This document shows positions 54,008 to 64,000 of a DNA stretch of 64,000 nucleotides, piece by piece. Within the stretch, counting starts at the first letter, position 1, and each line of letters opens with the position of its first letter. The notes under the pieces are model-generated. The model was not told the origin of the DNA and ran no database searches. It saw only the letters and a list, made by a program, of their open reading frames with translations. Source of the stretch: Aidingimonas lacisalsi (GTDB lineage Bacteria > Pseudomonadota > Gammaproteobacteria > Pseudomonadales > Halomonadaceae); assembly GCF_008079445.1 (NCBI RefSeq), contig NZ_VRYH01000010.1, positions 1 through 64,000 of the forward strand. The letters run 5' to 3'. Both the position numbers and the translations under genes were made by a program.

Positions 54008-54121
54008 TCACCCCTGACGCTGCTTGTGCCTCGGCTCGCTGCAAATGACACGTACAGCGCCATTGCGACGAATGATCTTGCAGTTACGGCACATTTTCTT
54101 CACGGAAGCTCGAACTTTCAT
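54008..54121 (-). CDS. rpmJ: 50S ribosomal protein L36
   Basis: This 37-residue protein reads [19 protein letters not shown] and onward, with zinc ligands C11, C14, C27 and H32. It is thus the zinc-binding (C+) form of L36. It lies between secY and rpsM, the standard place at the end of the spc operon. The stop is TGA at 54008-54010. Confidence 0.96.
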   Translation of the reverse strand: MKVRASVKKMCRNCKIIRRNGAVRVICSEPRHKQRQG

Positions 54122-54150
54122 CGTTCTCTCCAAATCGCCTGTGGCGTTCA

Positions 54151-55482
54151 TCAACGCATGATGCCGCCACTACCGTAGCCTTTCAGGTTGGACTTCTTCA
54201 TCACCGACTCATACTGATTTGACATCAGATGTGATTGCACCTGGGCCATGAAATCCATCGTTACGACCACAACGATCAATAATGACGTGCCGCCAAAGAA
54301 AAACGGCACATTCCAGGCCACGATCAGGAACTGAGGCATCAATGACACTGCTGTGATGTACAAAGCCCCGAACAACGTCAGGCGAGTCATGACCTTATCG
54401 ACATAGCGAGCGGTCTGCTCACCGGGACGGATGCCCGGCAGAAAAGCTCCCGATTTCTTCAGGTTGTCAGCGACATCCTTGGGGTTGAAGACCAGCGCTG
54501 TGTAAAAGAAGCAGAAGAATATCACCGCAGCGGCGAAAAGCAAGATGTATAACGGCTGACCCGGTCCAAGAGCCATTGAGGCGGTCTGCAACCACTCCAT
54601 TCCGTCTCCAGAACCAACCCACTGTCCCAGCGAGGCTGGAAACAGCAAGATGCTAGAAGCGAAGATCGCCGGAATGACCCCTGCCATGTTCACTTTAAGC
54701 GGCAAGTAACTGCTTTGGCCCGCATACATCTTGTTGCCAACCTGACGGCGAGGGTAATTCACCGTGATACGACGCTGCCCACGTTCGATGAACACAACGA
54801 ATGCGACAGTGGCTATACCCAATATCGTCAAGGCAAGCAAGGGCAGCACATTCCATGCACCCTCGTTACGTGCCAATTCGAATGCTTGACCCACAGCACT
54901 CGGCAGGCCTGCGACTATACCGGCAAAGATCAGCAAGGAAATCCCATTGCCGATGCCCTTCTCGGTGATCTGCTCACCCAGCCACATCAGGAACACGGCG
55001 CCACATACGAAAGTGATGATGGCACTGAAGTAGAAACTGAAATCAGCGGTATAGGTCACACCTTGACCGACCAGACCAACTGACATGCCGGAGGCCTGAA
55101 TCGTTGCCAGGGCCACCGTTCCATAACGAGTGTACTGGTTGATCTTTCGACGACCGGATTCGCCTTCTTTCTTCAACTGCTCCAATTGAGGCGAAACTGC
55201 CGTCATGAGCTGCATGATAATCGACGCCGAGATATAAGGCATAATCCCTAGTGCCATGATACTCATGCGCTCCAGGGCCCCGCCCGAAAACATGTTGAAC
55301 ATGCCCAGGATGGTACCCTGCTGCTCCCGAAACAAGGCAGCCAGCTGGTCAGGATCGATACCGGGAACAGGGATGTGGGCACCGATGCGGTAAACCACGA
55401 TGGCCAGAAACACGAAGCGCAAGCGCGCCCAGAGTTCACTCAGCCCACTGCCCATCGCCGGCATGTTGCCTGACTTAGCCAT
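54151..55482 (-). CDS. secY: Preprotein translocase subunit SecY
   Basis: SecY forms the protein-conducting channel of the SecYEG translocon. The 443 residues have ten predicted transmembrane helices, with the plug/helix 2 region following [23 protein letters not shown] and the cytosolic loops that bind SecA and ribosomes ([12 protein letters not shown]). Length matches E. coli. The ATG follows the rplO stop with no gap (TAA ATG), which predicts translational coupling. Confidence 0.98.
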   Translation of the reverse strand: MAKSGNMPAMGSGLSELWARLRFVFLAIVVYRIGAHIPVPGIDPDQLAALFREQQGTILGMFNMFSGGALERMSIMALGIMPYISASIIMQLMTAVSPQLEQLKKEGESGRRKINQYTRYGTVALATIQASGMSVGLVGQGVTYTADFSFYFSAIITFVCGAVFLMWLGEQITEKGIGNGISLLIFAGIVAGLPSAVGQAFELARNEGAWNVLPLLALTILGIATVAFVVFIERGQRRITVNYPRRQVGNKMYAGQSSYLPLKVNMAGVIPAIFASSILLFPASLGQWVGSGDGMEWLQTASMALGPGQPLYILLFAAAVIFFCFFYTALVFNPKDVADNLKKSGAFLPGIRPGEQTARYVDKVMTRLTLFGALYITAVSLMPQFLIVAWNVPFFFGGTSLLIVVVVTMDFMAQVQSHLMSNQYESVMKKSNLKGYGSGGIMR

Positions 55483-55917
55483 TTAGTCCTCTACCTTGCC
55501 ACCGGCGGCTTCAATGGCGGCACGTGCACCTTTAGTGACACGTAGACCGCGGACAGTGACCGCCTTGTTCAGTTCGCCAGATAGGATGACCTTCGCATGC
55601 TGCGTGGCACCCTTGAGTACGTTGGCCTGCTTGAGACTGTCAAGATCAACGTCTCCGCTCTCGACACGAGCCAGTTCAGCCAGACGAACTTCCTCGCTGA
55701 CCAGCGACTTCGCCGACGTAAAGCCAAACTTGGGAAGCCGACGCTGCAAGGGCATCTGACCACCCTCGAAACCCGGCTTCACCGTACCGCCGGTACGTGA
55801 TTTCTGACCTTTGTGGCCGCGGCCACCAGTCTTGCCAAGGCCAGAGCCAATACCACGACCGACACGCTTCTCGGCGTGCTTGGAGCCCGCTGCCGGGCTC
55901 AGACTATTGAGTTTCAT
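55483..55917 (-). CDS. rplO: 50S ribosomal protein L15
   Basis: The 144 residues begin [26 protein letters not shown] and contain the Gly/Arg-rich [13 protein letters not shown] extension typical of L15, a late-assembling large-subunit protein. It lies between rpmD and secY in the spc operon. Confidence 0.97.
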   Translation of the reverse strand: MKLNSLSPAAGSKHAEKRVGRGIGSGLGKTGGRGHKGQKSRTGGTVKPGFEGGQMPLQRRLPKFGFTSAKSLVSEEVRLAELARVESGDVDLDSLKQANVLKGATQHAKVILSGELNKAVTVRGLRVTKGARAAIEAAGGKVED

Positions 55918-55920
55918 GGA

Positions 55921-56103
55921 TTACTCTCCCTCAACACGCACAAGATAGTTCACCTTGTGGATCATGCCGCGTACGGCGGGGGTGTCTTCCAGTTCGACCG
56001 TATGGCCGATGCGACGCAGCCCGAGACCCGTAATGGTGGCCTTGTGCTTGGTCAGGACACCAATGGTGCTACGGACCTGAGTAACCTTGATCGTTGCTGC
56101 CAT
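55921..56103 (-). CDS. rpmD: 50S ribosomal protein L30
   Basis: The 60-residue product has the L30 pattern [31 protein letters not shown] in separate segments and ends ...[10 protein letters not shown]30 is a small beta-alpha-beta protein bound to 23S rRNA and missing from some bacterial groups. It lies 3 bases before rplO and 6 bases after rpsE. Confidence 0.96.
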   Translation of the reverse strand: MAATIKVTQVRSTIGVLTKHKATITGLGLRRIGHTVELEDTPAVRGMIHKVNYLVRVEGE

Positions 56104-56109
56104 GATGTC

Positions 56110-56610
56110 TTACCCCGTGATCGCTTCGACAGACAGTCCACGTTTGGCCGCAACATCCTCCGGAGCACGCATCGAAGCAAGACCATTAACCGTGGCTCGC
56201 ACTACGTTCACCGGGTTGGTAGAGCCATAGCACTTGGCCAGGACATCATGCACACCGGCCAGTTCGAGCACAGAGCGCATCGCCCCACCGGCAATGATCC
56301 CGGTACCTTCGGAAGCCGGCTGCATATAGACCTTGGAAGCGCCGTGACGGGCCTTGATCGGGTACTGCAGCGTACTTCCGCTCAGGTTCACCTTGACCAT
56401 GTTACGGCGCGCTTGGTCCATGGCCTTCTGAATCGCGACCGGCACCTCACGTGCTTTGCCACGACCAAAACCAACACGACCATTGCCATCGCCAACGACG
56501 GTCAGGGCGGTAAAGCCGAAGATACGGCCCCCTTTGACCACCTTGGCGACACGGTTGACCTGCACGAGCTTCTCTTGCAGGTCGCCGTTGTTCTGTTCGT
56601 TCTTCGCCAT
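56110..56610 (-). CDS. rpsE: 30S ribosomal protein S5
   Basis: The 166 residues contain the N-terminal dsRBD-like domain with [20 protein letters not shown] (about 25-44) and the C-terminal S5 domain with [19 protein letters not shown]5 lies at the mRNA entry side and takes part in decoding accuracy. It sits between rplR and rpmD. Confidence 0.98.
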   Translation of the reverse strand: MAKNEQNNGDLQEKLVQVNRVAKVVKGGRIFGFTALTVVGDGNGRVGFGRGKAREVPVAIQKAMDQARRNMVKVNLSGSTLQYPIKARHGASKVYMQPASEGTGIIAGGAMRSVLELAGVHDVLAKCYGSTNPVNVVRATVNGLASMRAPEDVAAKRGLSVEAITG

Positions 56611-56621
56611 CGTAAAACCCT

Positions 56622-56975
56622 TTAGAATTTCAGGCCGCCTTCACGCGCGGCGTCAGCCAGGGCCTTGACCCGACCGTGATATTGAAAACCAGCACGGTCG
56701 AAGGCTACTTGAGAAATGCCTGCTTCTTTCGCACGCTCGGCAATCAATGCACCCACTCTCGCGGCTGCATCCGTATTGCCAGTACTGCCTTCTCCGCGGA
56801 GGGACTTTTCGAGTGTCGAGGCACTAGCCAGGACATTGCCACCGTCGGGAGAGATAATCTGCGCATACATATGGCGCGGCGTACGGTTGACGCACAGGCG
56901 ATACACGCCCAGCTCGCGAATCTTGGCGCGAGCGCGGCGGGCACGACGGAGACGAGATTCTTTCTTCGCGTTCAT
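56622..56975 (-). CDS. rplR: 50S ribosomal protein L18
   Basis: The 117 residues begin [22 protein letters not shown] with a basic arm, followed by the conserved [23 protein letters not shown] end. L18 mediates 5S rRNA binding together with L5 and L25. Length equals the E. coli protein. It lies between rplF and rpsE. Confidence 0.97.
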   Translation of the reverse strand: MNAKKESRLRRARRARAKIRELGVYRLCVNRTPRHMYAQIISPDGGNVLASASTLEKSLRGEGSTGNTDAAARVGALIAERAKEAGISQVAFDRAGFQYHGRVKALADAAREGGLKF

Positions 56976-56984
56976 AACCCTGCC

Positions 56985-57515
56985 TTACTTCTTCTTGGCT
57001 TCTTTACGACGGATCTGCTCGTCACCATACCGAATTCCTTTACCCTTGTAGGGTTCAGGCGGACGGAAGGCACGAATTTCCGCAGCCACCTGACCGAGCA
57101 TCTGCTTGTCTGCACTCTTGAGTACAATCGTGGTGTTCTTCGGCGTTTCCGCCGTGACACCCTCGGGCAGCGTATACTCGACCGGATGGGAGAAGCCCAG
57201 TGTCAGGTTGAGCGTCTTGCCACTTGCCTGGGCACGATAGCCGACGCCATTGATTTCGAGGGATTTGGTAAACCCCTCACTCACGCCGGTGACCAAGTTC
57301 TGCACCAGCGCACGCGTTGTACCGGCCATTGCCCAGCCCTTGGCCCGGGCACTCGGCTCGAAGGTCAGCTGATTGTCTTCCTGGCCGATGGTAACATCGG
57401 GATGTACGGACATACCGAGAGTACCCTGACTGCCTTTGACAGTCAGTTGGTCACCATCAAGCGTGTACTCGACACCGCTGGGCAATTTAACCGGATATTT
57501 GGCTATACGGGACAT
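56985..57515 (-). CDS. rplF: 50S ribosomal protein L6
   Basis: This 176-residue protein shows the two tandem L6 domains and the signature [23 protein letters not shown] near its C-terminus. L6 lies near the factor-binding site of the large subunit. It begins [21 protein letters not shown], one residue cluster shorter than or equal to E. coli L6 (177). It lies between rpsH and rplR. Confidence 0.97.
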   Translation of the reverse strand: MSRIAKYPVKLPSGVEYTLDGDQLTVKGSQGTLGMSVHPDVTIGQEDNQLTFEPSARAKGWAMAGTTRALVQNLVTGVSEGFTKSLEINGVGYRAQASGKTLNLTLGFSHPVEYTLPEGVTAETPKNTTIVLKSADKQMLGQVAAEIRAFRPPEPYKGKGIRYGDEQIRRKEAKKK

Positions 57516-57524
57516 TCCAAACTC

Positions 57525-57917
57525 CTAGAATACGGTGCAGAGGACTTCACCACCGACACCAGCATGACGCGCCGCTCGATCGGTCATCACACCATGAGAG
57601 GTGGAGATGATCGCAATTCCCAAGCCATCGGCGACCTTCGGCATATCATCCTTCCCCTTGTATTCGCGCAGGGAAGGCTTGGAAGCTCGCTGGATGTGCT
57701 CGATGACCGGCTTGCCCTCGAAGTACTTCAGGGTCACGGTCAACTCGGGCTTGGTACCATCGGTGACGGCGTAATCAGTGACATAGCCCTCTTCTTTCAA
57801 TACGCGGGCCAGCTCAACCTTGAGCTTGGAAGACGGCAAGCTGACCGTTTCCTTAGTGGCCATCTGCGCATTACGGATACGAGTCAACATATCCGCCAAC
57901 GTATCTTGCATACTCAT
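57525..57917 (-). CDS. rpsH: 30S ribosomal protein S8
   Basis: The 130 residues begin [20 protein letters not shown] and end with the S8 signature [29 protein letters not shown]8 is a primary 16S rRNA-binding protein and, in E. coli, the translational repressor of the spc operon acting near rplE. It lies between rpsN and rplF. Confidence 0.97.
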   Translation of the reverse strand: MSMQDTLADMLTRIRNAQMATKETVSLPSSKLKVELARVLKEEGYVTDYAVTDGTKPELTVTLKYFEGKPVIEHIQRASKPSLREYKGKDDMPKVADGLGIAIISTSHGVMTDRAARHAGVGGEVLCTVF

Positions 57918-57949
57918 GACGTTGCGCTCCTGATGAATCTACGTGGTTG

Positions 57950-58255
57950 TTACCAACTGGACTTCTTAAGTCCAGGAACATCCCCACGCATGGCGGCTTC
58001 ACGCAGCTTATTGCGGGCCAGCCCGAACTTGTTGTAGTAACCGTGCGGGCGACCGGTGACGCGACAACGATTGCGCTGGCGCACCGGGCTCGAGTCCCGC
58101 GGCAACTGCTGCAGCTTGAGCTGCGCATCGAAGCGCTCTTCATCGGAAGCATTCACGTCATAGATGACGGCTTTGAGTTCAGCGCGCTTGGTCGCATACT
58201 TCTCGACCAGCTTGGTGCGCTTGCGCTCACGGCCTACCATGCTCTTTTTTGCCAT
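57950..58255 (-). CDS. rpsN: 30S ribosomal protein S14 (zinc-free type)
   Basis: The 101-residue product is the long S14 form, beginning [24 protein letters not shown] and ending with [23 protein letters not shown] and a [11 protein letters not shown] tail. It has one cysteine only, so it is the zinc-independent (C-) form. It lies between rplE and rpsH in the spc operon. Confidence 0.97.
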   Translation of the reverse strand: MAKKSMVGRERKRTKLVEKYATKRAELKAVIYDVNASDEERFDAQLKLQQLPRDSSPVRQRNRCRVTGRPHGYYNKFGLARNKLREAAMRGDVPGLKKSSW

Positions 58256-58264
58256 GATCCCACC

Positions 58265-58804
58265 TTATCTCTTAAACGGGAAGTTCAGCGCACCCAAGAG
58301 TGCACGACCTTCTTCATCGGTGTTGGCGGTGGTGGTGATAGTGACATCAAGCCCACGAACCTGATCGATTTTATCATATTCGATCTCTGGGAAGATGATC
58401 TGTTCACGCACACCCATGGAGTAGTTGCCACGACCGTCGAAAGACTTCGGGTTGAGACCACGGAAGTCACGCACACGGGGGATCGCGATATTCACTAGCC
58501 GGTCAAGGAAATCCCACATGCGTTCGCGACGCAAGGTGACTTTGATACCGATCGGCCAACCTTCACGCATCTTGAAGCCTGCAACGGACTTCCGCGCCTT
58601 GGTGACCATCGGTTTCTGACCCGACAGTTTCTCCAGATCGCCCATGGCATTCTCGATCAGCTTCTTATCGCTGGTCGCATCACCAATCCCCATATTCAGG
58701 GTGACTTTGGTGATCTTAGGCACCTGCATTACATTGGCGTAGCTAAACTGCTCTCTGAGCTGAGCCACCACCTCGTTTTGATAACGTTCTTTCAAGTTCG
58801 CCAT
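58265..58804 (-). CDS. rplE: 50S ribosomal protein L5
   Basis: The 179 residues match L5: [19 protein letters not shown] near the N-terminus and [20 protein letters not shown] in the centre. L5 binds 5S rRNA and contacts P-site tRNA. Length equals that of E. coli. It lies between rplX and rpsN. Confidence 0.98.
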   Translation of the reverse strand: MANLKERYQNEVVAQLREQFSYANVMQVPKITKVTLNMGIGDATSDKKLIENAMGDLEKLSGQKPMVTKARKSVAGFKMREGWPIGIKVTLRRERMWDFLDRLVNIAIPRVRDFRGLNPKSFDGRGNYSMGVREQIIFPEIEYDKIDQVRGLDVTITTTANTDEEGRALLGALNFPFKR

Positions 58805-58822
58805 TTTGCTACCCGACTCGCG

Positions 58823-59140
58823 TTAGGCGTCGATCTGCGTCTGCGTCGACTTGTAGATACGTACCTTGGTACCGTCTTCCTTCACTTGGAAGCCGACGCG
58901 ATCCGCCTTACCGGTCTCCTGGTTGAAGATGGCCACGTTGGACGCGTGAATCGGAGCCTCGCGCTCGACGATACCGCCCTGATTCCCCGCCATGGGGTTG
59001 GGCTTGGTGTGACGTTTGATCATATTCACACCGGACACGACGAATCGCTCGTCTTTGAGGACGCGCTTGATCGTGCCACGCTTGCCCTTGTCTTTGCCGG
59101 CGATGACGACCACTTCATCATCACGTTTGATCTTTTGCAT
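58823..59140 (-). CDS. rplX: 50S ribosomal protein L24
   Basis: This 105-residue KOW-domain protein starts [26 protein letters not shown] and is an assembly initiator of the large subunit near the tunnel exit. Length matches E. coli (104). It lies 15 bases after... rplN on the same strand and 18 bases before rplE. Confidence 0.97.
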   Translation of the reverse strand: MQKIKRDDEVVVIAGKDKGKRGTIKRVLKDERFVVSGVNMIKRHTKPNPMAGNQGGIVEREAPIHASNVAIFNQETGKADRVGFQVKEDGTKVRIYKSTQTQIDA

Positions 59141-59154
59141 ATCCGCCTCGCTCC

Positions 59155-59526
59155 TTACAGCACTTCAGGCGCCAAGGAAATGATCTTCATGAACTTCTCG
59201 GTGCGAAGTTCACGAGTGACCGGCCCGAAAATACGGGTACCGACCGGCTGTTCGTTAGCATTGTGCAACAGAACGGCCGCATTTCCATCGAAGCGAATCA
59301 GCGATCCGTCATTACGACGAACGCCACTACGGGTGCGGACCACCACCGCCTTGAGCACCTGGCCTTTCTTGACCCGGCCCCTGGGAATGGCTTCCTTCAC
59401 CGTGATCTTGATGATGTCACCCACGCGGGCATAGCGGCGGTGTGAACCGCCCAGCACCTTGATGCACTGCACCCGGCGCGCCCCGCTATTGTCGGCGACA
59501 TCCAACATTGTCTGAGTCTGAATCAT
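59155..59526 (-). CDS. rplN: 50S ribosomal protein L14
   Basis: The 123 residues begin [27 protein letters not shown], the L14 signature, and end [13 protein letters not shown]14 lies at the subunit interface and is the binding site of the silencing factor RsfS. It is the first gene of the spc operon; the 52-base gap from rpsQ shows no obvious promoter, so read-through from the S10 operon is likely. Confidence 0.98.
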   Translation of the reverse strand: MIQTQTMLDVADNSGARRVQCIKVLGGSHRRYARVGDIIKITVKEAIPRGRVKKGQVLKAVVVRTRSGVRRNDGSLIRFDGNAAVLLHNANEQPVGTRIFGPVTRELRTEKFMKIISLAPEVL

Positions 59527-59578
59527 CGGTTTTCTCCAAACCTAATCTGACTGCACTGGTTTGTGAGGCTCGAGCCAA

Positions 59579-59839
59579 TCAGCCCTTCGCTTGCTCAACC
59601 ACCTCGACCAGCGTCCAGGCTTTAGTCTTTGACAGTGGGCGACACTCCGAAATCGATACTGTGTCGCCAGCCTTAGCCTGGTTCGCCTCATCATGGGCGT
59701 GCAGCTTGGTGGAGCGCTTCACATATTTTCCGTAGATCGGGTGACGCTCACGGCGCTCGATCATCACGACGATGGACTTGTCCATCTTGTCGCTCACCAC
59801 CTTGCCAGTAAGCATACGAGCTTGTGTCTGTTCGGCCAT
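59579..59839 (-). CDS. rpsQ: 30S ribosomal protein S17
   Basis: The 86-residue OB-fold protein shows [39 protein letters not shown] and the [17 protein letters not shown] end, all typical of S17, which binds 16S rRNA in the lower body. ATG 59839 is chosen (AGG 8 bases upstream); an in-frame GTG three codons earlier overlaps rpmC. It is the last gene of the S10 operon. Confidence 0.97.
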   Translation of the reverse strand: MAEQTQARMLTGKVVSDKMDKSIVVMIERRERHPIYGKYVKRSTKLHAHDEANQAKAGDTVSISECRPLSKTKAWTLVEVVEQAKG

Positions 59840-59840
59840 C

Positions 59841-60032
59841 TCATTCACCTGCTTTCTCGTTGAGCACAGTCTTCACACGGGCAATATCCCGACGGACCTG
59901 CTTGAGCAGATGAGTCTGGCTCAGCTGGCCGGAGGCCTTCTGCATGCGCAGGTTGAACTGCTCGCGGAGAAGTTCGAGGAGCTGCTCGCGCAGTTCGTCT
60001 ACTGATTTTTCTCGAATTTCCTGGGCTTTCAT
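59841..60032 (-). CDS. rpmC: 50S ribosomal protein L29
   Basis: This 63-residue helical protein matches L29 ([37 protein letters not shown]), which lies at the tunnel exit and helps bind trigger factor and SRP. ATG 60032 shares one base with the rplP stop (TGATG); an in-frame GTG one codon upstream is a less likely start. Confidence 0.97.
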   Translation of the reverse strand: MKAQEIREKSVDELREQLLELLREQFNLRMQKASGQLSQTHLLKQVRRDIARVKTVLNEKAGE

Positions 60033-60445
60033 CACATCACCGTCCGTTTCACAAAGGTGGTGGAGACCGGGAATTTCTGAGCGGCCAGAGCGAAGGCTTC
60101 ACGAGCCAACTCTTCAGAGACGCCTTCGATCTCGTACATGACACGGCCGGGCTGGATCTGTGCTACCCAATACTCAACGGAGCCTTTCCCCTTACCCATC
60201 CGGACTTCCAGAGGTTTCTTGGAGACCGGCTTATCCGGAAACACCCGAATCCAGATCTTGCCACCACGCTTGACATGGCGAGTAATGGCACGACGACCAG
60301 CTTCAATTTGACGTGCAGTGACACGTCCGCGCCCTGTCGCCTTGAGACCATACTCACCAAAGCTGACTTTACTTCCACGATGGGCAAGGCCTCGATTACG
60401 ACCTTTCTGCACCTTGCGGAATTTCGTACGCTTGGGTTGTAACAT
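60032..60445 (-). CDS. rplP: 50S ribosomal protein L16
   Basis: The 137 residues begin [21 protein letters not shown] and contain the L16 signatures [27 protein letters not shown] and [15 protein letters not shown]16 contacts A-site tRNA and is a target of evernimicin-type antibiotics and the YcfD hydroxylase in other species. It is translationally coupled to rpmC. Confidence 0.98.
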   Translation of the reverse strand: MLQPKRTKFRKVQKGRNRGLAHRGSKVSFGEYGLKATGRGRVTARQIEAGRRAITRHVKRGGKIWIRVFPDKPVSKKPLEVRMGKGKGSVEYWVAQIQPGRVMYEIEGVSEELAREAFALAAQKFPVSTTFVKRTVM

Positions 60446-60460
60446 CGATTCGCTCTCCCC

Positions 60461-61159
60461 TTATCTGGAACCTTTCTTCTTGGAGGGCGCACTAGCCGGC
60501 TGCTTGGCCTTGGCACGAACCTCCTCGATGCCCCCGAGGATTTCACCCTTGAAGATCCACACCTTGACGCCGATGACGCCGTAAGTGGTGTGTGCTTCGT
60601 AGGTAGCGTAATCAATGTCCGCGCGCAGCGTGTGCAGCGGTACACGGCCCTCGCGGTACCATTCGGTACGAGCGATCTCAGCACCACCGAGACGCCCTGA
60701 CAGCTGGATCTTGATTCCCCCAGCGCCCAGACGCATCGCATTCTGCACAGCACGCTTCATGGCACGGCGGAACATCACGCGACGCTCGAGCTGGCCACAG
60801 ACGTTCTGCGCCACTAGCTGAGCATCCAGCTCCGGCTTGCGGACTTCTTCGATGTTGACATGCACCGGCACACCCATCATCTGGGTGACATCTCGACGCA
60901 ACTTGTCGACATCTTCACCCTTTTTACCAATCACGATACCCGGACGGGCCGTGTGAATGGTGATGCGAGCATTATTGGCCGGACGCTCGATTGTAATATC
61001 GCTCACCGAGGCGTTCTTCAAACGCTCCGCAATGAAACGACGTACTTCCAGGTCACTATTCAGCTTATCGGCATAGGAATCACCTTCGGCGTACCACACC
61101 GAGCGATGGTCCTTGACGATGCCCAGCCGAATGCCTGTTGGATTGACTTTCTGACCCAT
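60461..61159 (-). CDS. rpsC: 30S ribosomal protein S3
   Basis: The 232-residue protein begins [26 protein letters not shown] and includes the KH domain ([24 protein letters not shown] region) and the C-terminal S3 domain ([30 protein letters not shown] in parts). S3 forms the mRNA entry helicase with S4 and S5. ATG 61159 is chosen over an upstream in-frame start 15 codons earlier because it gives the family N-terminus. Confidence 0.98.
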   Translation of the reverse strand: MGQKVNPTGIRLGIVKDHRSVWYAEGDSYADKLNSDLEVRRFIAERLKNASVSDITIERPANNARITIHTARPGIVIGKKGEDVDKLRRDVTQMMGVPVHVNIEEVRKPELDAQLVAQNVCGQLERRVMFRRAMKRAVQNAMRLGAGGIKIQLSGRLGGAEIARTEWYREGRVPLHTLRADIDYATYEAHTTYGVIGVKVWIFKGEILGGIEEVRAKAKQPASAPSKKKGSR

Positions 61160-61170
61160 CTGGTCGACTC

Positions 61171-61503
61171 CTACTTCTCGGCTACCTTGACGGTGATGTG
61201 GCAAGTGCGCTTCAAGATACGATCCGCACGGCCCTTGGCGCGCGGCTGAATGCGCTTGAGCGTCATGCCCTCATCGACGCAGACGGTCGAGACACGCAGC
61301 TCGTCAATATCCATGCCGTTGTTTTCTTCCGCATTCGCTATCGCGGACTGCAGCACCTTGCGAACCAGCTTGGCAGCCTTCTTCGGTGAGAAGGTCAGCA
61401 GGTCGAGTGCTTCGGCGACCGGTTTACCGCGCACCTGGTCAGCCACCAAACGGGCCTTCTGTGCGGATAAACGAGCGCCACGCAGCTTTGCTGTGACTTC
61501 CAT
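61171..61503 (-). CDS. rplV: 50S ribosomal protein L22
   Basis: The 110 residues begin [27 protein letters not shown]; the later part is [22 protein letters not shown]22 reaches into the exit tunnel with a beta-hairpin at the site of macrolide and arrest-peptide interaction. Length equals E. coli L22. It lies between rpsS and rpsC. Confidence 0.98.
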   Translation of the reverse strand: MEVTAKLRGARLSAQKARLVADQVRGKPVAEALDLLTFSPKKAAKLVRKVLQSAIANAEENNGMDIDELRVSTVCVDEGMTLKRIQPRAKGRADRILKRTCHITVKVAEK

Positions 61504-61520
61504 CTCTAATCCTCTCTGGC

Positions 61521-61796
61521 TTACCGTTTGGCTTTCTTGTCCGCCGCATGACCGCGATACGTGCGGGTGGCAGCGAATTCGCCCAGCTTGTGGCCAACCA
61601 TTTCCTCGGAGACATGCACCGGGACGTGTTGGCGACCGTTATGGACTGCAATGGTGAGCCCGACCATGTTCGGCAGGATCATGGAACGACGCGACCATGT
61701 CTTGATCGGCTTGCGGTCGTTCTTCTCCACAGCAGCCTCAACCTTCTTCAACAGATGAAGGTCAATAAAAGGACCTTTCTTCAGTGAACGTGGCAC
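61521..61796 (-). CDS. rpsS: 30S ribosomal protein S19
   Basis: The 91-residue protein begins [20 protein letters not shown] and contains the S19 signature [28 protein letters not shown]19 lies in the head of the small subunit and contacts the A-site finger of 23S rRNA. It lies between rplB and rplV. Confidence 0.98.
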   Translation of the reverse strand: MPRSLKKGPFIDLHLLKKVEAAVEKNDRKPIKTWSRRSMILPNMVGLTIAVHNGRQHVPVHVSEEMVGHKLGEFAATRTYRGHAADKKAKR

Positions 61797-61818
61797 AGCC
61801 GTTACCCCTTAATTTGTG

Positions 61819-62646
61819 TTACTTGGCCTTGCGGCGACGAACGATCAGTTTGTCGGTGCGCTTGTTCTTGCGTGTCTTGTGCCCTTTAGTGGGCATCCCC
61901 CAGGGCGACACCGGGTGGCGACCACCACTGGTGCGACCTTCACCACCACCGTGCGGATGGTCCACCGGGTTCATGGCAACACCGCGAACTGTCGGGCGCA
62001 CCCCTTTCCAGCGTTTCGCGCCGGCCTTGCCAAGTTGACGCAGGCTGTGCTCGGAATTGCTCACTTCACCGAGCGTTGCTCGGCATTCCGACAATACCTT
62101 GCGCATCTCTCCAGAACGCAGTCGCAACGTGGCATAGTTACCCTCACGAGCAACCAACTGGGCACTAGTACCCGCGCTACGGACCATCTGCGCACCTTTC
62201 CCGGGCTTGAGTTCGATACAGTGCACAGTCGAACCCAACGGAATGTTACGCAGAGGAAGCGCATTGCCACGCTTGATCGCCGCATTGACACCAGACTCAA
62301 GCTGGTCGCCAGCCTTGACACCCTTGGGTGCAATCACGTAGCGACGCTCGCCATCGGCGTACTTGAGAAGCGCAATGTGCGCGCTACGGTTCGGATCATA
62401 TTCCACTCGCTCCACCGTTGCCGGGATACCATCCTTGGAGCGCTTGAAATCGATCAAACGATAGTGATGACGATGGCCGCCCCCCGTATGACGGGTAGTG
62501 ATACGACCATAGTTGTTTCGACCACCGGACTTGGACTGCTTCTCCAGCAAGGGGGCATATGCCCGCCCCTTGTAAAGATTGTCGCTGACGGTCTTGATGA
62601 CGTGGCGACGTCCGGCGGATGTGGGTTTGGTCTTGACGATTGCCAT
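61819..62646 (-). CDS. rplB: 50S ribosomal protein L2
   Basis: L2 is required for subunit association and peptidyl transfer. The 275 residues contain the OB-fold and SH3-like domains; the most conserved stretch [20 protein letters not shown], with its functionally important histidine, is present. Length matches E. coli (273). It lies between rplW and rpsS in the S10 operon. Confidence 0.98.
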   Translation of the reverse strand: MAIVKTKPTSAGRRHVIKTVSDNLYKGRAYAPLLEKQSKSGGRNNYGRITTRHTGGGHRHHYRLIDFKRSKDGIPATVERVEYDPNRSAHIALLKYADGERRYVIAPKGVKAGDQLESGVNAAIKRGNALPLRNIPLGSTVHCIELKPGKGAQMVRSAGTSAQLVAREGNYATLRLRSGEMRKVLSECRATLGEVSNSEHSLRQLGKAGAKRWKGVRPTVRGVAMNPVDHPHGGGEGRTSGGRHPVSPWGMPTKGHKTRKNKRTDKLIVRRRKAK

Positions 62647-62662
62647 TATCCGTACTCCTGCC

Positions 62663-62959
62663 TTATTCGACGCCAGAGAAGTCTTCGAGCGTCTCGCCCG
62701 CAGCGAGGGTCACATAGGCCTTACGATACCCTTTGCGAAGCCCCATACCCGTTGCTGTCCGCTTGGTCTTGCCTTTGACGTTCAAGACCTGGACACGATC
62801 GACTCTTTTCTCGAACAGTATCTCAACCGCTTTTTTGATTTCCGGCTTGGTCGCATCGCTTGCCACCTTGAACACGTACTGGTTGTTCTCGGCAGCGAAG
62901 GCAGCTTTCTCAGTCACGTGCGGACCAAGCAGAACCTTGAATACGCGTTCCTGGTTCAT
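62663..62959 (-). CDS. rplW: 50S ribosomal protein L23
   Basis: The 98 residues begin [24 protein letters not shown] and contain [20 protein letters not shown], typical of L23, the main docking site for trigger factor and SRP at the tunnel exit. The ATG overlaps the rplD stop as ATGA. Confidence 0.97.
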   Translation of the reverse strand: MNQERVFKVLLGPHVTEKAAFAAENNQYVFKVASDATKPEIKKAVEILFEKRVDRVQVLNVKGKTKRTATGMGLRKGYRKAYVTLAAGETLEDFSGVE

Positions 62960-63564
62960 GCCAGCTTCTCCTCGAATTGACGCAGGGCGGAAACGGTCAC
63001 CAACACCTTGTCGAAAGCAACGAGGCTCACCGGATCGGCAGCAGCAACGTCGACCACATCCACATTGGGGATATTGCGTGCCGCCAGATAGAGCTTTTCG
63101 TCCACCTCTTCGGTGACGATCAGCACCTTCTCCAGATCGAGCTCCTTCAGCTTGGCCACCAACTGCTTGGTCTTGGGCGTATCGACGACAAATTCGTCGA
63201 CCGCGACGAGGCGCTCTTGGCGTACCAGCTCAGACAGGATCGAGCTCACGGCTGCGCGGTACATCTTCCGATTGACTTTTTGCGCATAGTCCTGGGGACG
63301 AGCCGCGAACGTGACACCACCACTACGCCACAGTGGCGACCGGATGGTACCCGCGCGGGCACGGCCAGTCCCCTTCTGGCGCCACGGTTTCTTGCCACCG
63401 CCGCGCACATCGGAACGGTTTTTCTGAGCGCGGGTACCCTGGCGACCACCAGCCAAATAGGCAGTGACGACCTGATGCACCAACGCCTCGTTGAATGCTT
63501 TGCCAAAGGTTGCGTCAGACACTTCAACCGTGCCGGCGCTTGCACCTGCAAGATTCAGATTCAT
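62956..63564 (-). CDS. rplD: 50S ribosomal protein L4
   Basis: The 202 residues show the L4 extended loop [23 protein letters not shown] that lines the exit tunnel. In E. coli L4 also represses its own S10 operon by acting on the leader, which here lies outside the window. ATG 63564 gives the E. coli-like length (201); the open frame extends six codons further upstream and overlaps rplC. Confidence 0.97.
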   Translation of the reverse strand: MNLNLAGASAGTVEVSDATFGKAFNEALVHQVVTAYLAGGRQGTRAQKNRSDVRGGGKKPWRQKGTGRARAGTIRSPLWRSGGVTFAARPQDYAQKVNRKMYRAAVSSILSELVRQERLVAVDEFVVDTPKTKQLVAKLKELDLEKVLIVTEEVDEKLYLAARNIPNVDVVDVAAADPVSLVAFDKVLVTVSALRQFEEKLA

Positions 63565-63578
63565 CGGTCCTGACTCCC

Positions 63579-64000
63579 TCAACGAGCTTTGACGGCACTG
63601 CGCACGACGACGTCACCACCGGTAGCTCCCGGTACGGCGCCCTTGATCAGCAGCAGGTTACGTTCGGCATCGACACGCACGATCTCAAGATTCTGCACAG
63701 TGCAGCGGGTGTTGCCCAACTGCCCGGCCATCTTTTTACCCTTGAACACCCGACCCGGCGTTTGACACATACCGATCGAACCAGGGGCACGATGAGCCAA
63801 TGAGTTGCCGTGGCTATTGTCTTGCGTGCGGAAATTCCAACGCTTGACAGCGCCCTGGAACCCCTTGCCTTTGGAAGTACCGGTCACATCGATGACCTGA
63901 CCAGCTTCGAAGAGAGAAACGGTGAGTTCACCGCCCACGTCCGGAGCATCTTCGCCGTCTTCGAGACGAAACTCCATCAATGAACGGCCAGCCTCGACAC
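63579..64000 (-). CDS. rplC: 50S ribosomal protein L3 (5' end outside window)
   Basis: Only the C-terminal 139 or so residues are present; the reading frame runs through the right edge in [15 protein letters not shown], which aligns with the middle of E. coli L3. The signature [19 protein letters not shown] appears here as [19 protein letters not shown], and the residue Q in [10 protein letters not shown] is the site methylated by PrmB in E. coli. rpsJ and the S10 operon promoter lie beyond the window. The gap to rplD is 14 bases. Confidence 0.97.
   Translation of the reverse strand, partial: VEAGRSLMEFRLEDGEDAPDVGGELTVSLFEAGQVIDVTGTSKGKGFQGAVKRWNFRTQDNSHGNSLAHRAPGSIGMCQTPGRVFKGKKMAGQLGNTRCTVQNLEIVRVDAERNLLLIKGAVPGATGGDVVVRSAVKAR

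Noticed and set aside
56676-58037. 453-codon plus-strand frame opposite rplR-rplF-rpsH
   Set aside because: It runs antisense across three highly conserved genes and several intergenic gaps, with no recognisable domain; it is a codon-bias artefact.
62061-62778. Long plus-strand open frames opposite the ribosomal protein genes, such as the 320-codon frame over rplB
   Set aside because: They are antisense shadows created by strong codon bias in conserved ribosomal genes and show no protein family features.

Overview
The window reads as a stretch of ordinary chromosome from a gammaproteobacterium, most probably a member of the Halomonadaceae (Halomonas and relatives). This rests on protein similarity recalled from known families, a base composition estimated by eye in the upper 50s percent GC, and a gene order that resembles Pseudomonas/Halomonas chromosomes (ispH-fkpB-lspA-ileS-ribF-murJ-rpsT, proB-obgE-rpmA-rplU, ilvI-ilvH with ilvC-ilvY, and the S10-spc-alpha ribosomal protein block). 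No database search was possible, so the taxonomic call is an inference.

Layout. At the extreme left (1-86, minus strand) lie a strong rRNA-type promoter and a boxA antitermination element that drive an rRNA operon leaving the window; the 16S gene itself is outside. Next come pssA, ilvC and divergent ilvY, the ilvI-ilvH acetolactate synthase pair behind a long structured leader, clpB behind a sigma-32-type promoter, pgeF-rluD, divergent bamD, nadE, a small zinc-ribbon membrane protein, thiO, and a type IV minor pilin cluster (a FimT/FimU-like gene converging on pilE-pilV-pilW-pilX). From 18.1 to 29.5 kb the minus strand carries isoprenoid, lipoprotein, translation, flavin, peptidoglycan, proline and ribosome-assembly genes. 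ispB, a tRNA-Pro(CGG) gene with its own promoter and terminator, and a set of small genes (YjfB-like, VOC, a small membrane protein, a membrane-anchored thioredoxin) lead to rapA.

The middle (36-45 kb) holds the least routine genes: an SDR epimerase, a short CbiX-type protein, a MerR regulator with a degenerate cobalamin domain directly upstream of a DNA photolyase, a PAS-GGDEF-EAL protein, then fabA-fabB, plsC and a degenerate SDR-like protein. ssb, a YajR-like transporter and uvrA follow. From 50.9 kb to the right edge the minus strand is filled by rplQ-rpoA-rpsD-rpsK-rpsM, rpmJ-secY and the spc and S10 operons, ending inside rplC.

No mobile element, integrase, CRISPR array, toxin-antitoxin pair or clearly new multi-gene system was seen. 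The best leads are a candidate light-response unit at 37.4-40.2 kb (MerR protein with cobalamin ligands replaced, TGTACA-N12-TGTACA operator, photolyase, and an orphan cluster of similar half-sites), the mutually exclusive pairings in the ilvI leader, and the pilY1-less minor pilin cluster with an enlarged PilX.
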